10,499 nt of DNA from Baffinella frigidus (Eukaryota; Cryptophyceae; Cryptomonadales; Baffinellaceae): assembly GCA_026770585.1 (NCBI GenBank), contig MU647931.1:22392-32890 (forward strand). The letters run 5' to 3'. Positions 1 through 5,951 of the stretch are shown here, piece by piece. The translations under genes and the position numbers were made by a program. Positions within the stretch are counted from its first letter, which is position 1; each line of letters opens with the position of its first letter. The notes below the pieces were generated by a model. It was not told where the DNA came from and searched no databases. It saw nothing but the letters and a program-made list of their open reading frames with translations.

Positions 1-120
1 GCAGCGCTCAACTCCCAGCTCGGTAGGGTTCAGAGTTCAGAGTTCAGAGTTCAGGGTTCAGGGTTCAGGTTTCAGGGTTCAGGGTTCAGGGTTCAGGGTT
101 CAGGGTTCGTGGTCCAGGGT
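1..120 (+). repeat. degenerate telomere-like array, G-rich strand
   Basis: From about 25 to 120 the sequence is a run of seven-base units, mostly TTCAGGG with TTCAGAG and TTTCAGG variants, related by one or two changes to TTTAGGG. It is preceded by GCAGCGCTCAACTC, the same word that opens the fold-back arm at 155. The array is irregular, so it is not an active chromosome end; it reads as an interstitial or subtelomeric array. The link to telomeric repeats is inferred from unit length and composition. Confidence 0.8.
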
Positions 121-125
121 AGGTA

Positions 126-301
126 CATTCGAAACTGGCATCGACTCCAAATGTGCAGCGCTCAACTCACAGCTCGGTCCTAAACCCTAAACCCTAAACC
201 CCAAACCTCAAACCCCAAACCCCAAACGCCAAACGCCAAACCCCAAACCCCAAACCGAGTTATGAGTTGAGCGCTGCGCGTTCCGAGTCCAGTTTCGAAT
301 G
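126..301. repeat. fold-back inverted repeat with telomere-like loop
   Basis: The left arm has two blocks. CATTCGAAACTGG (126-138) pairs with CCAGTTTCGAATG (289-301), and GCAGCGCTCAACTCACAGCTCGG (155-177) pairs with 255-277 with two mismatches. The right arm lacks about five bases found between the blocks on the left, and the left arm has a few extra bases between its blocks. The loop (179-254) consists of C-rich telomere-like heptamers: three perfect CCCTAAA units at 179-200, then CCCCAAA and CGCCAAA variants. The unit could be a small fold-back transposon that captured telomeric DNA, or a palindrome formed at a broken end. Confidence 0.8.
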
Positions 302-422
302 GACCTAAATCCTGGCACGTTTCCTGTCAAACTACTTTTCATTAAAGTCACTTTCCAGTCAAGTCACTTTCTAGTCAAGCCACGCCAGGTCAGAAGTCGA
401 TATTTCATTTTTACAACACGAA
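302..422. other. unassigned spacer with a 16-bp tandem duplication
   Basis: No convincing gene. Two adjacent 16-bp units, AAGTCACTTTCCAGTC (345-360) and AAGTCACTTTCTAGTC (361-376), differ by one base. Related words (TCAAGTCAAG) continue into the dispersed repeat that starts at 423. Confidence 0.6.
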
Positions 423-553
423 CTTCAAGTCAAGTTAATTCTACCCGGGAAACATGCCGAAAGTGTTGGGAATTGGAGCCGTTGCTGGGCGCAACAACGT
501 TTTTTTTTTAATAGTGTGTACCAGGATGAGCCATCTATCGAGAACGAGTGTGT
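423..553 (+). repeat. dispersed repeat R, copy 1
   Basis: This ~130-bp stretch matches 8066-8193 in the same orientation. Shared blocks include AAGTGTTGGGAATTGGAGCC, an oligo-T run, CAGGATGAGCCATCTAT and GAACGAGTGTGT, with scattered substitutions and single-base indels. Neither copy has a convincing open frame. There are no clear terminal inverted repeats, so it may be part of a larger mobile element or an old segmental duplicate. Confidence 0.75.
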
Positions 554-594
554 CTGAGAATCCCACTTCTGCCGTGGCACGGTCACTTTGGAGT

Positions 595-1200
595 AAAGCG
601 ACTTTCGTGCGGACAGGGGCTGAGAAGCAGACGCCGCTGGGGCGCCTCAACCAACTCAAGGCCAAAGCAGGTTCTGGCTTCTGGGTTCTAGGTTCAGGCT
701 TCAGGCTTCTGGCTTCAGGCTTCTGGGTTCTGGCTTCTGGGTTCAGGGTTTAGGGTTTAGGGTTCAGGCTTCTGGCTTCTGGGTTCAGGGTCGAGGGTTC
801 AGGGCTCGGGGTTCAGGGTGAGGGGTGAGGGGTGAGGGGTGAGGGGTGAGGGTTCAGGGTAGGCTCAACCAGCTCAAAGCCAAGGCAGGTTCAGGGGTGA
901 GGGGTGAGGGTTTAGGGTTTAGGGTTTAGGGTAGGGTTCAGGCCTAGGCAGGTTACGAGCCTCTCGTTAAAAACGTGTTGTACTTTTTACCAAACGTTTT
1001 TTAAAGCGACGCCGCTCAGGCGCCTCAACCCGCTCAAGGCCAAAGCTGGTCCAGGGTTCAGGGGTCAGGGTTCAGGGGTGAGGGTTGAGGGTTCAGGGTA
1101 GGCTCAACCAGCTCAAGGCCAATGCAGCTTCAGGGGTCAGGGGTCAGGGTTGAGGGTGTAGGGTAGGGTTGAGGCCAAGGCAGGTTACGAGCCTCCCGTT
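595..1200 (+). repeat. composite subtelomere-like repeat block with G-rich heptamer arrays
   Basis: A complex unit recurs four times, starting near 642, 863, 1022 and 1105. It begins with a CTCAACCAGCTCAAGGCCAA-like block, continues with a GCAGGTTCAGGG-like block, and then runs into TTCAGGG, TTCTGGG, TTTAGGG or GGGGTGA arrays. A second shared block, GCAGGTTACGAGCCTC, recurs at about 949 and 1179, and AAGCGAC plus GACGCCGCT recurs near 597-640 and 1004-1016. Perfect TTTAGGG triplets lie at 908-931 and near 744-762. The mosaic of long unit plus telomere-like tract resembles subtelomeric repeats. Confidence 0.8.
815..851 (+). repeat. GGGGTGA heptamer minisatellite
   Basis: Five consecutive GGGGTGA units keep the seven-base period of the flanking TTCAGGG array but with a different, homogenised unit. 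This suggests local expansion of a variant telomere-like repeat, and the strand has obvious G-quadruplex potential. Confidence 0.8.
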
Positions 1201-1240
1201 TTCTATTACTTTTTACCCAACGGTTTTAGAACGCTCTTCT

Positions 1241-1304
1241 TTTAAAACGCTCTGGTACGAAGAGAGTTTTTGTACAAAAAGTCTTCGTACCAGCGCGTTT
1301 TAAA
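1241..1304. repeat. AT-rich near-perfect hairpin
   Basis: TTTAAAACGCTCTGGTACGA on the left pairs with the matching right arm ending GCGTTTTAAA at 1304. The centre is TTTTTGTACAAAAA (1267-1280). The arms are about 30 bp with one mismatch and a two-base bulge. No open frame spans it. It may be a miniature fold-back element or a replication-prone palindrome. Confidence 0.8.
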
Positions 1305-1373
1305 ACTGTACCACGATCCCGCGTTTACAATCGACTTGCGGCGCGTTTGGGTGCGAGCCCCCCCGGACTTTCT

Positions 1374-1582
1374 CAGGTTGCGAGCCCCCGGTATCCTCAA
1401 GGTTGCAGCGATTTCTCGCGAACAAGGACACGCAGCGTCCTAGGGTCCTACGGTAGCGCTAGTCCTAGGAGCTCTCCCGGTCGTTTTCAGGTTATGTGCC
1501 CCCGGTATCCCCAACGTTTTTTTTTGCGTTTCGGTCCTAGTCTTGCTGAACGTTTTTTTTTGCGTTTCGGTCCTAGTCTTGC
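1374..1582 (+). repeat. local direct repeats (GAGCCCCCGGTATCC block and 36-bp tandem)
   Basis: A block of about 23 bp, CAGGTTGCGAGCCCCCGGTA and onward (1374-1396), recurs imperfectly at 1488-1510. Immediately after, two identical 34-bp units (1513-1546 and 1549-1582; AACG, nine T, then GCGTTTCGGTCCTAGTC) form a 36-bp-period tandem. A CCTAGG/CCTACGGTAG cluster lies between the blocks at 1438-1470. The frames crossing this region have no coding character. Confidence 0.8.
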
Positions 1583-1636
1583 CAGGCCTTCGCGGAAGGG
1601 AATACATGGTGGCCGTGTCCAACATGGTTTCGATCC

Positions 1637-1677
1637 GTGATAAAACGCACGTTTTATCACATGCGTGATAAAACGCG
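1637..1677. repeat. GTGATAAAAC hairpin plus third copy
   Basis: GTGATAAAAC (1637-1646) and GTTTTATCAC (1651-1660) form a perfect 10-bp stem with a four-base loop. A further direct copy, GTGATAAAACGCG, follows at 1665. No flanking gene is evident, so a terminator role is not supported. Confidence 0.65.
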
Positions 1678-1816
1678 CTTCCCCCTCTCAAAACAGCCTC
1701 GCGGGTTCATACGTGGCGGCCGTGGCAAGAACGTTAAAACCGACCATTTTTGGCAAAGGAGCGCGTCGTGGGGGCGTATTGTCTCATCACCTCCGGTCGT
1801 TGAAATGGAGGTTTCG

Positions 1817-2285
1817 CTCTTCGGCAGGGGCAGAGGAGCTGGACCGTACGGTCCAGCTCTGCCGATTGTATGACCTACGGGTCGCCCTACGGTAGGAGGT
1901 GGCTAGCAAACTCTTGTGGGTGTGGCCTATATATGTTAGATGGACGGCTTAGCTCGCAGAGGAGCTGGACCGTACGGGGGGTTGAGGGTTTAGGGTTTGG
2001 GTTTATGTTTATGTTATGTTGTTTATGTTTATGTTTATGTTTATGTTTATGTTTATGTTTATGTTTATGTTTATGTTTGGAGACTCGTAACCTTAGTGAA
2101 CACTGGGTGGGACTTCTGGTACTGAGAATAGCTTCGTGCTCTCTTCGGCAGGGGCAGAGGACTTGGACCGTACTACTGAACCTCCAGAACCTGCCTGTCG
2201 ATTTCGGCCTAGTCTTAGGTCTTTAGACTGTTCGTTGAATCAAGTTCCTTCCCTCTCTTCGGCAGGGGCAGAGGACCTGGACAGG
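1817..2285 (+). repeat. four dispersed copies of a CTCTTCGGCAGGGGCAGAGG box
   Basis: The box occurs at 1817-1851, 2141-2172 and 2255-2285, and as a 5'-truncated copy at 1955-1977. Each continues with (A/C)CTGGAC or GCTGGAC. In copy 1 the tail is a perfect 22-bp palindrome (1837-1858, AGCTGGACCGT plus its complement). The start, CTCTTCGGCAG, resembles a pyrimidine tract plus AG splice acceptor. The following bases read SSAGAEDLDR in one frame at copies 3 and 4 and a similar peptide at copy 1. The boxes could be duplicated exon starts or simply a repeat. Confidence 0.7.
2001..2078 (+). repeat. TTTATG hexamer array
   Basis: About a dozen copies of TTTATG (or GTTTAT) with two short interruptions near 2012-2024. 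The array directly follows a short GGGTTTAGGG tract (1985-2000), so it may have grown from a mutated telomere-like unit. It also gives a run of alternating Leu-Cys in one frame, which I regard as a translation artefact. Confidence 0.9.
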
Positions 2286-2450
2286 CAGATCGCAGCGGAA
2301 AAGGCGCGTAAGGACCAAGAGCGTACGGTACACTTACCCACGAACCCTGCACCCCTAACTCTGAACCCTAAGCTCCTAACCCTGAACCCTTAGCCCCGTA
2401 CCCTGAAACCCAAACGGTAAAGGCAAGGAACAAGAGCGCAAGGTATTTCT
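2286..2450 (+). other. possible exon remnants encoding Lys/Glu-rich helix, split by telomere-like DNA
   Basis: Downstream of the fourth GGCAGGGGCAGAGG box, one frame reads AEDLDRQIAAEKARKDQER before meeting GGTACACTT, which resembles a splice donor. After about 80 bp of C-rich telomere-like sequence, a related stretch occurs at 2418-2442 (GGCAAGGAACAAGAGCGCAAG, then GTATTT, another donor-like site), reading KEQERK in one frame. The peptides look like pieces of a charged coiled coil. I do not see enough context to define a gene; splice sites are inferred only from short consensus matches. Confidence 0.25.
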
Positions 2451-2503
2451 TAAACACCGACCCTCAACCCCTGACCCTCAACCCTGAACCCTACACCATA
2501 CAC
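2338..2503 (-). repeat. degenerate telomere-like arrays, C-rich strand
   Basis: Two tracts (about 2338-2412 and 2459-2503) carry CCCTGAA, CCCTAAC, CCCTCAA and related seven-base units, complementary in sense to the G-rich arrays at 660-1180 and 1980-2000. The 45 bases between them hold the KEQERK-like segment described separately. Confidence 0.8.
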
Positions 2504-2653
2504 CCGCAGAGCGATCCACTTTAGACGTGATGGTGGCCAATCAAAAGTTACCGTAAGGGCAGTTCAGGAAAGTCCTGGAAGTTGTGGCACAAGTTGACTT
2601 TTGCGGACTTTTGCGATGAACCCCCCTCAGGTCTAGCGTAGCTACCGGTATTA
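2504..2653. other. unassigned spacer
   Basis: I see no gene here. The only local structure is a short duplication of GACTTTTGCG (around 2597-2617) and an ACCCCCCTCAGG stretch before the fold-back element. Confidence 0.5.
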
Positions 2654-2791
2654 TCTCAGAAAAGGGATTCCAAAATCCGTTTCCTTAAGTCAATTCCTAC
2701 ACAAATTCGTCAACTTATTCTTTTCCCTTTGCATAAGTTGACAGATTTGAAGGGGAAATGACTTAAGAATTTTAGAATCCCTTTTCTGAGA
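2654..2791. mobile_element. 138-bp fold-back element (MITE-like)
   Basis: TCTCAGAAAAGGGATTC at 2654 is matched by GAATCCCTTTTCTGAGA ending at 2791. Pairing continues inward with a few mismatches and gaps to CAACTTAT (2711-2718) against ATAAGTTG (2733-2740), leaving a 14-base loop. There is no coding capacity. No convincing target-site duplication is visible, so transposition is inferred only from the long terminal inverted repeats. Confidence 0.75.
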
Positions 2792-3100
2792 CAAGGTAGA
2801 ACGGTTTTTGCATCCGCATGCCTGACTGGTGGCCTAACCACTCGGGAGGCTACGAAGCACGTCTGGCCGGATATCTGGACATAACGTGACCAAAATTGCT
2901 GACTTTTGGCGTGTTTCCTTAAAAAACAATCCAATAATTAACTTGAGCATGTTCCCCGTAGTGTTCCGAGTGGGAAGAGTCTTGCTGGAGAGAACATGCG
3001 TTTGGTTTGGAGCGAAACCAACATGGCCACCATGCATTTCCTTCCGTGAAGGCCATGTAAGATGAGGACCTAAACGCCAAAAATGCTGATGAGGGCAGAC
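2792..3100. other. unassigned intergenic stretch
   Basis: About 300 bp with no convincing gene. Open frames on the minus strand are short and overlap one another without codon bias. The words GACTTTTGGCGTG (about 2903) and ACGCCAAAAATGCTGAT (about 3073) are roughly complementary and could be remnants of another fold-back, but the middle does not pair. Confidence 0.5.
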
Positions 3101-3207
3101 ATATCCCTTCAGTGGCGAGTAGGCTCATACGCCCTACGGTAGGGCCCTAGGACCTGCCTAGGACCTCTTGCGGGTCAAATGTGACCAGCTCGCCACTCGA
3201 GGGATAT
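3101..3207. mobile_element. family B inverted-repeat element, copy 1
   Basis: The ends ATATCCCTTCAGTGGCGAG (3101-3119) and CTCGCCACTCGAGGGATAT (3189-3207) are inverted repeats with two mismatches. The interior starts GTAGGCTCATACGCCCTACG, continues with GTAGGGCCCTAGGACCTGCC, and is built of small palindromes. At 107 bp there is no room for a transposase, so it is a non-autonomous element. The same interior and ends recur at 3424, 4678 and 9656. Confidence 0.85.
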
Positions 3208-3344
3208 AAATTTGAGCCATTGCCATCCGCAGTACATGTAATGTTTCATCTGTACCACGAAAAACAATTAGCACGAAACGTTGCGTTTGAAGTTCCCTGA
3301 ACTCTACCCCATCACTCTTTTTGAAATCTCGAATTTGTGTGGTG
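3208..3344. other. unassigned spacer
   Basis: No gene recognised. The stretch ends in TTTGTGTGGTGGCAG, which could be read as a splice acceptor just before the 65-bp direct repeat, but nothing else supports an intron. Confidence 0.4.
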
Positions 3345-3410
3345 GCAGGCGTCGCGGGAGCAGCTCGCGCAGGCCAAGAGCGCGGGGGGTGTCTGAACCC
3401 TCAGGCGGGC
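3345..3410 (+). repeat. 65-bp GC-rich direct repeat D, copy 1
   Basis: This segment is repeated at 3662-3726 with one single-base insertion as the only difference seen. It contains GTCGCGGGAGCAGCTCGCGC, then AGGCCAAGAGCGCGGGGGGT, then GTCTGAAC. One frame reads QASREQLAQAKSAGGV followed by stop TGA. That looks like the end of a helical protein, but no longer open frame leads into it. Degenerate pieces of the tail recur near 3853 and 4062. Confidence 0.85.
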
Positions 3411-3423
3411 GAAACCCTCTATT

Positions 3424-3527
3424 TATCCCTCAAGTGGCCAGTAGGCTCATACGCCCTACCGTAGAGCCCTAGGACCAGCCTAGGACCTCAGGCCCCCAAA
3501 TTTGGAGGCCTGGCCACTTAAGGGATA
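3424..3527. mobile_element. family B inverted-repeat element, copy 2
   Basis: TATCCCTCAAGTGGCCA (3424-3440) and TGGCCACTTAAGGGATA (3511-3527) are inverted with one mismatch. The interior is the family B core (GTAGGCTCATACGCCCTACC, GTAGAGCCCTAGGACC), followed by an extra small palindrome CCCCCAAATTTGGAGG near 3493. The orientation is the same as copy 1. The element sits between the two copies of the 65-bp direct repeat D. Confidence 0.85.
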
Positions 3528-3661
3528 TGTCGGTTGTAGGCGCACGCCCAGGTCTGTACTGGGGTTAGTCCGAAAAGCGGGCGGAGACGTGACCAACTCC
3601 CCCAAGAATCTGCAAAATTACCGACTTGTAACGGATTGGAGGTTTTAAAAAGAGTGTGGGC
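3528..3661. other. unassigned spacer
   Basis: No gene recognised. The words ACGTGACCAA and TTACCGACTT loosely echo ACGTGACCAA and TTGCTGACTT at 2884-2907, suggesting distant common origin of the two spacers. It ends in GTGTGGGCGCAG before repeat D copy 2. Confidence 0.4.
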
Positions 3662-3726
3662 GCAGGCGTCGCGGGAGCAGCTCGCGCAGGCCAAGAGCGC
3701 GGGGGGTGTCTGAACCTCAGGCGGGC
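3662..3726 (+). repeat. 65-bp GC-rich direct repeat D, copy 2
   Basis: Second copy of the segment at 3345-3410, lacking one C in the CCCTCAGG stretch. The flanks on both sides differ from those of copy 1, so the duplication is limited to about this length. Partial echoes of GGGGGGTGTCTGAACATCAG follow at 3853-3872, and of GGTCTGAATCCTCGGGCGGG at 4068-4087. Confidence 0.85.
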
Positions 3727-3770
3727 CCGTCCTCTCGCCCCGACATTTTAAGTCACGTCCGGTGTCAACT

Positions 3771-3835
3771 CAAGGTCAGGAGTACCTCGTGTACAAGAAA
3801 ACGCATCTTGAGAAAACGCATCTTGAGAAAACGCT
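3771..3835. repeat. degenerate family A end plus 15-bp tandem
   Basis: GTCAGGAGTACCTCGTGTAC and the following AAGAAAACGC resemble the left end of family A with several changes. The tail then repeats as GAAAACGCATCTTGA units (three passes, about 3797-3834), a 15-bp tandem not seen in other copies. I read it as a decayed left terminus that suffered local slippage. Confidence 0.55.
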
Positions 3836-3908
3836 CCGGGTTCGACACCCGTGGGGGGTGTCTGAACATCAGGCTCTCCCCCCAATCTGCGCGGATCCCG
3901 AACTTGGT

Positions 3909-4027
3909 ACAGGGGTACCTCGCTCATAAGAAACCGCACCCCCCTAAGATCCTACAGTAGCCCTATGCCTAGGGCCCTATGGTTGTCCTATGGTGGGGGC
4001 TGTTTCTTATGAGCGAGGTACCCCTGT
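3909..4027. mobile_element. family A palindromic element, copy 1
   Basis: The ends ACAGGGGTACCTCGCTCATA (3909 on) and TATGAGCGAGGTACCCCTGT (to 4027) are exact inverted repeats within a near-palindrome of 119 bp. It is flanked by TA on both sides, either a TA target duplication or part of the terminus. The core reads CCTAAGATCCTACAGTAG, then CCTATGCCTAGGGCCCTATG (plus orientation). There is no coding capacity: a MITE-like non-autonomous unit. Confidence 0.9.
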
Positions 4028-4095
4028 AGCAACCCCTTCGCGGTCCTGGATAGATCTTCGGGGGGGGGGGTCTGAATCCTCGGGCGGGCCCGTCG

Positions 4096-4494
4096 TAGCC
4101 CGGGTGGTTCCTGAAGGCCTACGTGAATGTACTTTGGAGGCCGAAGTGAATCTACGCCGACGTCCTCATAACCTTGCGTCCTTAGATGCCCTTAGAGCCT
4201 AGATACCCACATTCCTCAGGGTCTGGCGTCGCCGTGTCGAGAAGAGGCTTTCACTGAAGAAAGGGGACACGGCCAACCGCTTAGATCTATCTCGGGCGGG
4301 GCCGAAAGTGGACATGTGGTCTAAAGTGGACGTACCGGTGTAAAGTCACTCAGACTACTCCTACGTGGGGCTGGTCCCCAGAGAGAGTGGATCTTCTCGC
4401 CACTCGTGTGTGGGCTTCACCCCCCCCCCCCCCCAAGTTACATGTAACCGATGGCAAAACTCAGTTGTGTAGAGTGCACATGACCTCTCACCCT
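4096..4494. other. unassigned 400-bp stretch with a C15 run
   Basis: No gene I would defend. Features seen are AAGTGGAC repeated near 4306 and 4324 and a 15-C homopolymer at 4420-4434. TAGAGTGCACATGACCTCTC at 4470-4489 is repeated exactly at 4615-4634 on the other side of family A copy 2. A short open frame runs to 4202, but it begins inside a family A element and has no clear codon bias. Confidence 0.5.
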
Positions 4495-4495
4495 T

Positions 4496-4615
4496 ACAGG
4501 GGTACCTCGCTCATAAGAAAACGCCCCCCCCTAGGACCCTACAGTAGGCCTATGCCTAGGGCCCTATGGTGGTCCTAAGGGGGGGGGCGGTTTCTTATGA
4601 GCGAGGTACCCCTGT
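4496..4615. mobile_element. family A palindromic element, copy 2
   Basis: Full-length 120-bp copy with exact TIRs of about 25 bp, C-run and G-run arms, and a plus-orientation core (CCCTACAGTAGGCCTATGCC). It is flanked by a 20-bp perfect direct repeat, TAGAGTGCACATGACCTCTC, at 4470-4489 and 4615-4634. The right repeat begins at the terminal TA. Confidence 0.92.
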
Positions 4616-4677
4616 AGAGTGCACATGACCTCTCTCTAGGTTCCTGCTCAGACACAACCGCGGTGGTGGTGTACATG

Positions 4678-4779
4678 TATCCCGTGAGTGCCCATGGGGT
4701 GAATATTCACCACAACTCGCCCTAGGCAGGTCCTGGGGCCCTACCGTAGGGCGTATGCGCCTACTGGCCACTCAAGGGA
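4678..4779. mobile_element. family B inverted-repeat element, copy 3 (reverse orientation)
   Basis: The interior CCTAGGCAGGTCCTGGGGCC, CTACCGTAGGGCGTATGCGC and CTA is the reverse complement of the core in the other three copies. The right end TGGCCACTCAAGGGA (4765-4779) is well preserved. The left end TATCCCGTGAGTGCCCA (4678-4694) has several mismatches. An internal GGTGAATATTCACC palindrome (4699-4712) is specific to this copy. Confidence 0.75.
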
Positions 4780-4834
4780 CGACCTTTCGAGAAGGCTTCG
4801 AAGCCCACTGAGTCGTTGGTCCTGAATATCGAGT

Positions 4835-4958
4835 ACAGGGGTACCTCGCTCATAAGAAACTGCCCCCCCCCAGGACCCTACAGTAGGACTATGCCTAGGG
4901 CCCTATGGTGGTCCTAGCTAGGGGGGGGGGCAGTTGCTTATGAGCGAGGTATCCCTGT
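4835..4958. mobile_element. family A palindromic element, copy 3
   Basis: A 124-bp copy in plus orientation, flanked by TA. The right terminus carries point changes (GTTGCTTATGAGCGAGGTAT) relative to the left. The core is CCCTACAGTAGGACTATGCC, then TAGGGCCCTATGGTGGTCCT, followed by a long G run. Confidence 0.9.
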
Positions 4959-5512
4959 AGCAGCTTATTGAGGGAACGGGAACTGGGGGATTGAATTCAG
5001 GATATGTACAGGGGTTACGCCGCTGCTCCCATCGAGCCCCTTGGGCGGGAGAGAACGACTGCGGTGCCGCGTGGCCCTCGTGGTCGATTTCGTTGATTTC
5101 GTGTTTATTAGACAGGATTGTCGGTGTCAGCCCATGCCGTCCCCAAGCCAGGATCGGGTCTGCTTTACTTCCCAAATAGAGCATGTCCCACGGCCGTGGT
5201 CACCACGGCGTTTCGGTCCATCGGGCCAAGAAACGTTCGTGCTGCTGTATGACGTTCATCAAAGCTCCATGAGCTCCATAAGCGTCAGCCCAGAATCCAA
5301 GTCTGAGCGCAGAATTAGTTAACTCAGCCCCAAGCGAAACGTCGACTGGTCAAACCAGGCGCAACCGTTTGTGTGGAGTAAAGCGACTCTGACGGGCGAT
5401 GGGCGATACCGCCTAGAGCCGCATGTAATTTCAGTGCCAGGCCCACCAATCCTTCTGAAAGGACATGCACAGGGGTTACATGCACCCGAAATGTAGGACA
5501 CGCACCGCCCCT
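4959..5512. other. unassigned 550-bp stretch without repeats
   Basis: The longest repeat-free stretch in the left half. Several overlapping open frames of 60-90 codons exist on both strands (for example 5041-5322 plus and 4918-5184 minus), but none stands out by codon bias or by a motif I recognise. TGGAGTAAAGCGACT at about 5375 is shared with 588-602. It could hold unrecognised exons. Confidence 0.4.
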
Positions 5513-5620
5513 ACAGGGGTACCTCGCTCATAAGAAAACGCTTCCCCCTAGGGACCCCCATAGGGCCCTACTGTAGGGTCCTAGGGGGGGGGCGTTTTCT
5601 TATGAGCGAGGTACCCCTGT
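5513..5620. mobile_element. family A palindromic element, copy 4 (reverse core)
   Basis: A 108-bp copy with intact TIRs. Its core, CATAGGGCCCTACTGTAGGG then TCCTAGG, is the reverse complement of the core in copies 1-3 with a short deletion, so it was inserted or inverted in the other direction. The interior and right end (5535-5622) are repeated perfectly immediately downstream. Confidence 0.9.
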
Positions 5621-5628
5621 AAGTGGAC

Positions 5629-5714
5629 AAAACGCTTCCCCCTAGGGACCCCCATAGGGCCCTACTGTAGGGTCCTAGGGGGGGGGCGTTTTCTTATGAG
5701 CGAGGTACCCCTGT
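5629..5714. mobile_element. family A element, copy 5, left-truncated tandem duplicate
   Basis: 5629-5716 repeats 5535-5622 base for base at a 94-bp period, but starts at AAAACGCTTCCCCC and so lacks the left terminus ACAGGGGTACCTCGCTCATA. A perfect match over 88 bp, in a neighbourhood where other copies differ at many sites, points to a recent tandem duplication rather than a separate insertion. Confidence 0.88.
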
Positions 5715-5770
5715 AAGCTTTTAGACATAGGCCTACCGGAGGACCCTAGGGCGGTGAGTGTCCCGCCATC

Positions 5771-5931
5771 CCCTAGGACCCTTCAATAGGCCTACACATG
5801 TATGCCTAGGGCCCTGTGATGGTTCTTCTCATAAGAAACCGCCTGCCCCTGAGACCCTACAGGAGGCCTATGCCTACGGCCCTATGGTGGTCCAGGGGGG
5901 GCGCGGTTTCTTATGAGCGAGGTAGCCCTGA
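5771..5931. mobile_element. family A remnants, core fragment and left-truncated copy 6
   Basis: 5771-5822 matches the middle of a plus-orientation family A core (CCTAGGACCCTTCAATAGGC and onward, with an ACACATG insertion) but has no TIR. It runs straight into TTCTTCTCATAAGAAACCGC (from about 5823), a damaged left end, followed by a plus-type core and a right end at GAGCGAGGTAGCCCTG (5930). The two look like nested or recombined decayed copies. Confidence 0.75.
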
Positions 5932-5951
5932 AGCCCCCCTGGGTTTGGCGT

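Noticed and set aside
1637-1660. Rho-independent style terminator
   Set aside because: The stem is AT-rich, not followed by a T tract, and the DNA appears eukaryotic.
1870-2226. 118-codon frame with a Leu-Cys run
   Set aside because: The run is the translation of the TTTATG array; the rest has no coding features.
3836-3853. tRNA T-arm-like word CGGGTTCGACACCCG
   Set aside because: No acceptor, D or anticodon stem can be built at the right spacing on either side.
4387-4578. Short proteins containing RGTSLIRKRPPLGPYSRPMP-like peptides (also 5816-6001 and the minus strand near 9887-10135)
   Set aside because: They are translations of the family A palindrome and recur wherever the element does; not genes.
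4918-5322. Overlapping 60-93-codon frames on both strands
   Set aside because: No frame stands out by codon bias or motif; left as unassigned.
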